Shown here piece by piece: positions 12,078 to 20,231 of a stretch of DNA of 23,909 nucleotides (the stretch's first letter is position 1; each line of letters opens with the position of its first letter). The position numbers and the translations under genes are program-made. The DNA is taken from NCBI GenBank assembly GCA_002751075.1, contig NAOQ01000093.1, positions 68,077 through 91,985 of the forward strand, read 5' to 3'. Origin of the DNA: Ichthyophonus hoferi. Lineage: Eukaryota > Opisthokonta > Ichthyosporea > Ichthyophonida > Ichthyophonidae. The notes beneath the pieces were generated by a model. The model searched no databases, was not told the DNA's origin, and worked only from the letters and a program-made list of their open reading frames with translations.

Positions 12078-12510
12078 GTGAGTATGGGCTACTAGATACG
12101 AAACAATGATAGTGTTTTATACTATCTGTGGTTGCGGTGGTTATGTTATGTATTTAAGAGCATATTGCTCATATATTATATTATATTATTATTATAGTAT
12201 ATGAATAAAATAATATATAAGTATATGCAGTATGATATAGTTTTTTATAATGATAATTTAGAATATGATATCATATATATATATATTTTACTAATCGTTG
12301 TATTAAATATAGTTCCACACTCAAAGTGCAATAGGCAACTAGCAGTATATTCTATTGCAACAATAATATTATTATAATAAATAACGTTAGATATTATATA
12401 TCCCTACTCTAGCCCCACAGCTACACTACACCGCACCACACTACATTACACAACACATTACTTTGCATACCCTATACATCTTTAATAAGAGGTTGTCTAA
12501 CATTAAAGCC

Positions 12511-15417
12511 ATGGGTTACTTTATAGCTCGGCGGGGTATGAATCGCACTAATATCTTACTCCTGTTTATTGCGGCAGGCCTCTTTTACATCTATATGAAT
12601 GACATGTACGTTTAATGGTTGAGATCTATTATATACTCTATTATATATATCATATTATGTGCCCTTCTATATATCCTATTATACACTTACTGATTTATTG
12701 TTATTATTTTTTTTGTTGCAATTGAATATTTTTTTATTCATCTATTTATTGCGATAGTATATATACTCTATTTTATAAGCCCTAACCTACTCTTGCTCCT
12801 TTCTCCATCCTACAGAGAAATGTGCGTCTTATATACTATATACTCTATATTATATATTATATATCATACCTTATACACTGTATACTAGATACTATAAACT
12901 CTGCTATGCATTATAAACTATGCACTACACGATATACTATACCTTTTTCATACTCTGCCCTATCCAAACTTCTCTCTTACCCCACCCCCCCCTCCCACAT
13001 CTTCTGCAGTGACTTTTTCATCACCTACACACCTTCCTCTAAGGTGAAAAACGACCCTGTAATCGCTGAGTATAACGATTTTAATGATTTCATGCGGAGT
13101 AGAGCACTGAATCCTCCCGCTCTTGTGCACCTAGTCAATAAAGAAAAAAGTCAGGATAAGCGGAATATTGATGGTCATTTACAGGATCAACATGACCCAA
13201 TAAAATTACCTAAGATACTTTCAACCAACAGTAAGGATGATCCTATAGGGCCAGATATGCCATCTGCCAATGAGGCTAGAGACCATGTCAAGGTGAGTCA
13301 GTAATTGGAGTATATTATATTATATATCAGCGATAGTATTGGGTACTAATATATGTTACTATATTAGGCTATATCTGAGTTTTTATATTAAGCTATATTT
13401 ATATTACTCTATTCGCTTATGGTCGGAAAGAGAAGATATTTTTTCCTAGATATGTTTGATAAGGACTTTTTGTGAAGAATCAGTGCTTCTTATTGGTACA
13501 GAGCTTGGTGCTACAAGGTCGATAAGCCAATCAGCTCATGAAATAACCTACACTAATCGATAGCCAGATCGTGCTCAATACAGCGGATACCAGTTTTATT
13601 TCCACTGCAATCAAAACAATTTATTTTCAATTAAATTGGCTTTACATTATTTCACGTTTTTTTTGATTATATAAATTTTGACCTAAATCTAATATGTAAA
13701 CCTTATCAAATATAGTTATATATACAATATGGTTAAAGTGACTATAGTTATAAATATCCAATTAATTAGTACTGGGTTCTGAAATATCATATATATATAT
13801 ATATAATATTCTATATTGAGAGTGTATCAAAAGGGGTTTCCTGTGACGTATTGGGGACTGTTAATATTGTAGTGGTACTGAATAAGGGCTATATAGTTTT
13901 TATCCTAAAATCTCTTGTTGTAATAGTTGGCTGCCGCGCTGAACATGGGTGAAATAATTACTACATTAGGCTGAAATAGACAATAATAATTACACTACAA
14001 TGAGATAATAACCACAACATAATGCTGATAATGATAATGAATGCATACTACACAAACTAATATGCTACCACTCTATACCCAGCTTATGATGCAGCATGCA
14101 TGGAACAGTTATAGCGACAATGCCTGGGGCAACAACGAGGTGAAACCCATTACAGGGGCTATAGATAATAGCCTATATCGTGGAGCCAGTCTGGGTGCAA
14201 CTATCATTGACTCCTTAGATACTCTGATTATTATGGGAATGACTGATGAGTACCGCAAAGCACGTGAATGGGTTGCTCATGATATGAGATTTGATCACGA
14301 TATTGTGGTCAGTGCATTTGAGACGACAATAAGAATCTTGGGAGGTCTGTTGTCTGCATATGGACTTACTCATGATCCTATCTACATCACCAAGGCAAAG
14401 GATATCGGAGATCGTTTGTTTCATCAATTTAATAATATTGAAATACCTGTAAACGGGGTTAACTTACTTACAGGGTCTCTAAGTGGTTCCCATTATTACA
14501 GTACAGCTGAAATAGGAACCTTGCAAATGGAATATGAGTATTTATCGGACATTACGGGAGATGAAAAATATAGAAAGGCTGTAATCCGCCTCAGAGATTT
14601 AATGTGGGAGAAAGCACCGGACAACTATATGGTGGAAAAGGAATTTGATGGCGAACAATATCATGGCGGAGTAACGCTTGGGGCAATGGAGGATAGTTAT
14701 TTTGAATACCTTCTTAAAGCCTGGCTGCTAGGAGGCCAAAAAGACGACAAACAATGGTTGATGTATGAGAAAATATCAAATGCTTTGGTGGAAAATTTGT
14801 GGGTTGATAACAAGAAAACTGGGGGTTATAATTATTTTGCCGATTCATATAAAACAAAGACCTTTGATCATCTGGCATGTTTTGCTGGCGGCATGTATAC
14901 ATTGGGATCCCATTATCATCGTAATTTTACTGTACGTTCCAGAGATTTTAGCGTAGGTGAGGATTTGACCGAGACATGCTTTGCTTCATATGATATAACT
15001 CCAAGCAAGATAGGACCCGAGGCAATTAAATTTGACGACGATGGTCACATAATACGCGGAAAGGACAGGAGGTATATACTTCGACCCGAAACCATTGAAT
15101 CATATTACTATTTATGGCGATTCACTCATAATCAGAAATACAGGCAATGGGGTTGGCAGGCATTAATGGCAATCGAGAAACATTGTAAAACAAAACATGG
15201 TTATGCTGTATTAAGAGATGTGTATTCGGCTACACCTATGAAAGAAGATGAGGGAATGCCAAGTTTTTTCCTAGCTGAAACACTCAAGTATTTGTATTTG
15301 TTATTTAGCGATGATGATGCGATGCCGCTGGATGATTATGTTTTTAATACGGAGGCACATCCATTCCCTGTTATGGGCAAAAGGAGTAATACGTACCAGG
15401 GTAAGGTGTTTATATAG
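12511..15417 (+). CDS. MAN1A: Golgi-type mannosyl-oligosaccharide alpha-1,2-mannosidase (GH47)
   Basis: A type II Golgi membrane enzyme that trims Man9-Man6 to Man5GlcNAc2 in N-glycan processing (family knowledge). Exons 12511-12605, 13010-13292 and 14083-15417 are phase-consistent and encode 570 residues. ATG lies in AAGCCATGG. Residues 1-13 are cytoplasmic and 14-30 are the membrane anchor (NILLLFIAAGLFYIYM). A stem follows to about residue 120, then the GH47 barrel, entered at the exon 2/3 join (RDHVK/LMMQHAWNSY). Visible active-site features are IDSLDTL, E206 in FETTIR, D330 in MEDSYFEYLLK, E462 in LRPETIES, E525 in FFLAETLKYLYLLF, and the calcium-binding Thr550 in FNTEAHP. The conserved disulfide pair is C392 (HLACFAGGM) and C425 (ETCFASY). 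The sequence resembles Golgi IA/IB/IC more than ER mannosidase I. The catalytic domain is one uninterrupted exon. Confidence 0.96.
13869..14038 (-). repeat. Dispersed repeat, minus-oriented copy (mannosidase intron 2)
   Basis: Reverse-complemented, this aligns over about 165 nt with 16746-16906. Shared blocks include CTCANTGTAGTGTA, GTTCAG..GGCAGCC, GGATAAA..., ATATAG..CTTATTCAGTA and CACTACA. It ends about 45 nt before exon 3. The family is not recognised. The size and lack of coding suit a MITE or SINE-like relic. Confidence 0.7.
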
Positions 15418-15423
15418 AATAAA
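15418..15423 (+). terminator. Polyadenylation signal AATAAA of the mannosidase gene
   Basis: AATAAA begins at the base directly after the TAG stop. Two further AATAAA hexamers occur at 15777 and 15787 and could serve a longer 3' UTR. Confidence 0.6.
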
Positions 15424-15460
15424 ATGAACTTGAGTATTACTGATTTGTATAATCGTTAGA
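15418..15460. repeat. 3' flank direct repeat, left copy
   Basis: The segment from AATAAAATG to ATAATCGTTA aligns with 16418-16461 (AGTAAAATAC to ATAATCGTTAT) at roughly 75% identity with one small gap. GACACCAT recurs after both, at about 15508 and 16479. The two copies bracket the unknown coding arms. Confidence 0.55.
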
Positions 15461-15533
15461 GCATTTTGAATGTTATGTAGAAGTATTTTCAGCTGGGCTG
15501 GAAGTAGACACCATACTTAGTGCTAATTCGCTT

Positions 15534-15800
15534 TCAATAGAAGGAAAGGTAGAGATAGGTGTATATGTTGACTCTATCTCGATGTCCATTACAATTATAT
15601 TCAGCTATTACTGAAGGAGGAATTCTTACTTTAGGTCGCATAGGTGCGATAGAGCTTATGGCACAGTGTGTTCTATCAGTGAAGGGTGCTATATTTGTAT
15701 GTATGTAATGTATGTTGGTGGTCTTGGTGTTAACTAGAAAGAGTAGCACTGGCGATAAAGCCAAGTATACAAGAAAAATAAAACTCAATAAAGGATCCCC
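15534..15800 (-). pseudogene. Unrecognised coding-like arm, minus copy of a two-copy motif family
   Basis: I do not recognise this protein. The frame has no ATG before the motif. It opens with a hydrophobic run (SFIFLVYLALSPVLLFLV), which could be a signal or anchor segment or simply sequence before an acceptor (CTACTCTTTCTAG). The core is NIHYIHTNIAPFTDRTHCAIS, continuing to PKVRIP and AEYN (15594-15716). It matches the plus arm at 15938-16060 in 22 of 41 residues without gaps, mostly through silent codon changes, so it was once a real protein. Convincing Ser/Thr/Pro-rich coding continues downstream in another frame. The arm is therefore either a decayed copy or part of a multi-exon gene. 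Confidence 0.45.
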
Positions 15801-15808
15801 TCAAAAAT

Positions 15809-16264
15809 ATGCGGCTACGGCAACTACGAAGTTCTCGTATTTGTACACAAAAATCTTTTGGATTCTATGTACATTGTTATTGTAATGTCAAAATTACCAC
15901 TGAGTCAGAAAACTGCTTATTGACATTAGATAGGGACAATATCATTTATTTACATAACAACATAGCTCCACTTAGTGATCGATCTCATTGTGCAATTTCC
16001 ACATTCATACCAAAGCGCATGAAAGCATTCATTCCTTCTGAGTTAGACCAGAGGTATAATTTCTACAATCAGTTACCTAGAGATTTGGTTTATGGGCCTT
16101 CAATAGAACCTCAGGTACAGCAACTGAGTATTGAAAACAGATCTGATCAAGTAACTAGCATTCACACTGGCCAGCAAACGATAACCACTACCAACTATAC
16201 AATTGGAGATCTCGACAGTTGTGTACAAGTCAACAGAACTTGCACAGAATCTGACATCATTTAA
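15809..16264 (+). CDS. Unrecognised protein fragment, plus copy of a two-copy motif family
   Basis: An ATG-initiated frame of 151 codons, function unknown. The core NIIYLHNNIAPLSDRSHCAIS, then PKRMKAFIP and RYN (codons 44-84), is shared with the minus arm. Downstream there are Thr/Ser-rich stretches, a likely N-glycosylation site (NRT) and paired cysteines (CVQVNRTC), which would suit a secreted or surface protein. Coding-like sequence on the same strand continues to about 16422 in other frames, ending in HVYPELNNLATE before a stop. The intact frame may therefore be only part of an older or spliced gene. The first 35 codons are not shared with the minus arm and may not be real. The start codon is only 20 bp from the minus frame. 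Confidence 0.4.
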   Translation: MRLRQLRSSRICTQKSFGFYVHCYCNVKITTESENCLLTLDRDNIIYLHNNIAPLSDRSHCAISTFIPKRMKAFIPSELDQRYNFYNQLPRDLVYGPSIEPQVQQLSIENRSDQVTSIHTGQQTITTTNYTIGDLDSCVQVNRTCTESDII

Positions 16265-16417
16265 TTCTAGTGGTCCTATTCTTGTATTAGCCAATACATA
16301 CCTAATTAAGAGTGTTGTGCTGTCAATTAATAATAGATCAAGCATTTTATGATCCGCTTGTTACCAGAACTTTGGCCAATCTACATGTTTATCCGGAGTT
16401 AAACAATCTTGCAACAG

Positions 16418-16461
16418 AGTAAAATACACTATAGTATATTACTTATTTGCATAATCGTTAT
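16418..16461. repeat. 3' flank direct repeat, right copy
   Basis: Partner of 15418-15460. It begins at the stop of the last plus-strand coding-like frame, just as the left copy begins at the mannosidase stop. Confidence 0.5.
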
Positions 16462-16745
16462 GTATTACTGTGAGATTGACACCATGTTCTGATTAGCCTG
16501 GCTGTCTTTCGCGCACAATAAAATACTTTTACTATAATTGGGAGTTATGAGGCATAGACCCTCTCTTAACCAATTCTATCACCTCATTTTTATGCAACAA
16601 AGGAAATACTAGAAATCTTTATTTCTGCTGACAATGTTTAAGATGTAGTCATTGCAATAATAATTAAGCTGCAACGCCTATAACATAACACTTTGATTAG
16701 TATTTAAAATTTAAGTTATGATGGTAGTATGGCTGTATAATAGTG

Positions 16746-16906
16746 CAGTAATCATCATTATGATACTGTAGTTGTGATCTCACTGTAGTGTACATTGTAT
16801 AGTATTACAGCGGCAATTATCCTAATCCTGTTCAGGGTGGCAGCCTATTACTTCAAGCAGAGCATTTGGGATAAACACCATATAGTTCTTATTCAGTATC
16901 ACTACA
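16746..16906 (+). repeat. Dispersed repeat, plus-oriented copy
   Basis: Inverted relative to 13869-14038 and similar over the whole length with small gaps. A shorter related piece (GGATAAAAACTGTATAGC, then CTCAGTATGTG) sits at about 17699-17731 in the claudin-like gene's intron. Confidence 0.7.
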
Positions 16907-16934
16907 CATAAAAACTATATATATGAATCACAAC

Positions 16935-16940
16935 TTTATT
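16935..16940 (-). terminator. Polyadenylation signal AATAAA of the claudin-like gene
   Basis: TTTATT on the plus strand reads AATAAA on the gene's strand. It starts 12 nt after the TAA stop at 16953-16955, so the 3' UTR would be only a few tens of bases. Confidence 0.6.
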
Positions 16941-16952
16941 AATAGCCTCCAA

Positions 16953-18307
16953 TTAAGAGCGTAGTTGCTGATATTCCGATGGTAGAAAACCTAACGATGA
17001 AAATAGAACACTTAGGGCAGACACCCCCGTCGCAGTAATCACAGAGTAGTAAGAATATCCTAAGACAGCATCCGCCGGTATCTTATCGTGATGAGAGGCA
17101 GCAAATAACACACATACCACGGTTAAAGCTAACGTATCCAATAGGAATAGGAATCGAATACCCTTATTAGTATTGTTACAGCAATTATAGCACATACTTG
17201 AACATATTATAACGCTGACAAGGGCAACAGAGAGCAATATGCCTCCAATGGACTTCTCGGTGTCATTTTTAAAAGAAGAGAAACTGAAGTTGGTACAGTA
17301 ATATATAATGACCTTGTCTACTACAATACTAGCATCCTTGCAGTTGGATGGTATACCGATATGGAAGTCGTTGGAGTGGTACCATTGGGTGGTGCCTAGC
17401 CCAATCAAACTTAAGATTGCTACAGTCAGGGTCAGGACGAAGATGATGAGTGTGGGCAGGCTGCGGGCGTGTATAGAGAGGTATAGGGAGGGAAGTAGAG
17501 GGTGACGGTAGGTGTACACAGGTAGGGGTTAGGATATGCTGAGGGCAGCTATATACATGCTTGGAAAAAATACCCTAATATTAATAAAGTAATTAATTGA
17601 ATGGTCAATTAAATATTAAATAAATAACTTCTAATTATCAAATTCTTTAAGTAGTTTTTAGAGTAAGGGTTGAGTATCAAGTGCAATATATTATATTATA
17701 GGATAAAAACTGTATAGCTTTCACTCAGTATGTGTGGCTTGCAATAAATATTGGCATATTACATTGTATATTTTATTATATCAGTGTATTATATTATATA
17801 ATATTGTATATCATACATAATAGGAAATCACGACGGAATTATACTACAAAATAATTAAAAGGAAACTGCCACTAAACAACTTAACTTTCATATATAGTAG
17901 AGTATATCATATCACGGTATATTATATTATGTTATGTTTTATTACATAATAATAAATTATATCAGTGTACTATATTATATCATATCATAGTGTATTATAT
18001 TATATCATATTGTATAACCATTATATGAAATCACGACGAAATTTTACTATGTAATAAATATTGTTATATTTTTTACTCATGTTAAACAAATATCATATCA
18101 TAGTGTATTATATTATATCATATTGTATAACCATTATATGATATCACGACGAAATTCAATTATGTAATAAATATTGTTATACTTTTTACTCATGTTAAAC
18201 AAATATCATTCTATACAAAATAATTACAAGAAAACTACCACTATACAGCATGGCTTTCATACTTACAACCGCGAGGCCGGTCTGATTTGTCTGAAGTTAA
18301 AGGGCAT
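16953..18307 (-). CDS. Claudin/PMP22-like four-transmembrane protein, two exons
   Basis: Probable tetraspan membrane protein of the claudin/PMP22/EMP superfamily, 182 residues. The last exon (16953-17460) has an open frame extending right only from a GTG. A long pyrimidine tract and CGCAG at 17461 mark an acceptor in phase 2. A fitting first exon lies at 18267-18307: AAACCATGCC start, 13 codons plus 2 nt, consensus donor GTAAGTATG. Joined, the N-terminus is MPFNFRQIRPASRF. Transmembrane segments lie at about 15-36, 84-107, 118-136 and 149-170. The first outer loop has TTQWY (W40) and two cysteines (C54, C69), like the W..C..C signature, although the GLW core is not exact, plus sequons at N71 and N79. 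The C-terminal tail is short (SEYQQLRS). Which subfamily it belongs to is open. Confidence 0.8.
17981..18207. repeat. 113-bp tandem repeat, two units, in the claudin-like gene intron
   Basis: CATATCATAGTGTATTATAT recurs at 17981 and 18094. Each unit runs through ATCACGACGAAATT and TTTACTCATGTTAAACAAAT. A diverged relative lies at about 17783-17895, and its AAATAATTAAAAGGAAACTGCC matches the sequence at about 18218 next to the exon 1 donor. The duplication history therefore includes the donor-flanking DNA. Confidence 0.9.
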
Positions 18308-18752
18308 GGTTTTTTATACAAGTTAAGTATAACTACAAAATAATAATTATATATAAGAATAAATTATAGAAGTATGTTAAGTCGTTTTATAACCGTATTA
18401 AAAATTATTGTGTATATGTTGATTTATTCTAACAATTCTAAGTTACCGTGTTTGTAATATTATATATATATATATATATAGATAACGAATCAGTGAAAAT
18501 GTAAGAAGAAAACAAAACAAACAAAAACATTAGCTACGTATGACACATCATCGTTGACATCAGCCTATAGGATTGGCGTATTCTTCTGTGACGTGTTAAA
18601 AAACTAATGAAATTGATTTAAAATTAAATTAATCACCAATAAAATAGAGCATATAGGTATTGTATGGAATGTAGTTATTCTTATTTATATCGTAACAGCA
18701 AATATAAATATAAATTTATTATTATAATAAATTTAAAAGATTTTTAATATGC

Positions 18753-18789
<37 letters not shown>
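18753..18789. repeat. (AAT)n microsatellite
   Basis: About twelve uninterrupted AAT triplets in intergenic DNA. Confidence 0.97.
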
Positions 18790-19884
18790 TAATAACATAG
18801 TATAATGATATAATTAGAAATACTAAATTTATAACACAGAAATCATAGCTTATCACTGAGGTATTTAAAATGTTAAAGCCGAATTTAATTCGTTTTTTAT
18901 AACAAATTTTAACCTTTTTTTTGGCTAACCACTAATATTGAAACGTTAAAACATAGAGTAAACACATAATACTCCGTCTACATTTACAACCTGACGATGT
19001 CGCATATGCCGGAATGTATCTATAGCGATTAGTGTAAAGATACTATATAATAATCCAATTAAAATTTAAATTATAGAAGTAAAAAAAATAAATATAATAA
19101 AGCAATCAAATCCGTAAATTAAATAATTTACGTAATTAATTATTGCCGATTTTGAACTAAAATTTAAGTTACGTCACGCAAAGATCTTTTTAATATTTTT
19201 AATAGACTTCGTCTGCTAAAACTGTAATAGCCATAAATGAAACAGGGGCTCTAATGTTTATTCAATATTTCAACTACACCATAACTACAGAATAAATTGA
19301 GTCAAAACCTCTGTCTCAGAACTATTTCAAGGCCTCTTTATATACCTTACTTGAGGTCATGATAATATAGGGCAAAGTTGGAGTTTACCATTAGATTGCG
19401 GCCACAAAAAATAGATTACCACGTACCGGCTCGCTACAAGGAACTTATTATTGTGACAGTGACAAGTATACATTGCATAGAAAAATAAAAATAAACTAAT
19501 TCATTTGAATTATTTATTTGTTCTAATAAAATTCTAATTTTCTTTGTACAATTACTACATTTCAACTACAAAGTAATTGAAAAATTGTAGACCCCCATTC
19601 TTCAGGATTGTTTTTCTTTGTCTTGGCGCGCCTCAATCTACTTTAGATTAAATGATCTCGCTAAGATCAACCAATAGTACAACAGAAGCAATAGTGTAAA
19701 ATAAATATAGGAATCAATTAGATATTTCATATATAAATGTAGTCCCAATATTTCTAAGTACAAATTATATAAAAAAATAATTAATTCCTACATGTGTATA
19801 TAATTAAATCAAATTATTTTGACCTAATATAAAGTTTTTTCAGTTAATTAATGTTTTTAGGTATATAATCTACAGAATTGTATT

Positions 19885-19952
19885 TATATAATTTATAAAA
19901 TACATAAAATTTAGAAGATCTACGAAATCAAGGCGCGCATTCAAAACTAATA
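19885..19952. repeat. Diverged direct repeat, left copy (RTF2 upstream)
   Basis: TATATAATTTATAAAA, then ATCTACGAAATCAAGGCG and AAAACTAATA, match 20053-20118 with a few differences. The two copies are 168 bp apart. Confidence 0.75.
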
Positions 19953-20052
19953 ATTAATCTACCGTAGCATTTGATAAATATGCTTTTGATTGGTTATTTT
20001 AGAACTATAAATTGATTTTATTATACATGACTTGGACCAATATATTCGCAAG

Positions 20053-20118
20053 TATATAATTTATAAAAGTTATACAATTTCAAGAATCTACGATATCAAT
20101 GCGTATTTAAAACTAATA
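20053..20118. repeat. Diverged direct repeat, right copy (RTF2 upstream)
   Basis: Partner of 19885-19952, with the blocks ATCTACGATATCAATGCG and AAAACTAATA. It lies about 115 bp before the proposed RTF2 start. Confidence 0.75.
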
Positions 20119-20231
20119 TACTATTATGTAATATATATAATATAATATACTATACTATAGTATAATACAATAATACAATATAATACAATTAGACTAATTT
20201 TTTAACCGGAAATATATAATAATAAGTCAAC

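Larger units (their letters stand above)
10620..12510. other. Divergent intergenic region between FIS1 and the mannosidase gene
   Basis: About 1.9 kb, AT-rich, with no supported coding sequence. Besides the 15-bp repeat next to FIS1 there is a good 5' splice site at 12078 (GGCTG/GTGAGTATG). This may end a non-coding first exon of the mannosidase gene. Core promoters for both genes presumably lie here, but none can be pinned down. Confidence 0.5.
15418..16952. other. Region between the mannosidase and claudin-like genes
   Basis: Contains the two opposed unknown coding arms (15534-16422), direct repeats at 15418-15460 and 16418-16461, and the plus-oriented copy of the dispersed repeat (16746-16906). 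The 16480-16740 stretch shows nothing I can name. Confidence 0.6.
18308..20231. other. Divergent intergenic region between the claudin-like gene and RTF2
   Basis: About 1.9 kb with no supported gene. It holds a short (TA)n run at about 18462-18480, an (AAT)n microsatellite, CRE-like TGACGT (about 18588) and ACGTCA (about 19170) sites, two GGCGCGC patches (19625, 19932), and a direct repeat at 19885-19952/20053-20118. AACCGGAAAT at about 20204, an ETS-type core, sits 28 bp before the proposed RTF2 ATG. Confidence 0.55.

Noticed and set aside
16100-16345. Minus-strand 81-codon frame
   Set aside because: Antisense to the better-supported plus-strand unknown arm; composition looks like a shadow.
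17461-17519. N-terminal extension of the claudin-like frame from GTG
   Set aside because: The added stretch is a pyrimidine tract ending in CAG, i.e. an intron acceptor; an ATG exon with matching phase lies at 18267-18307.
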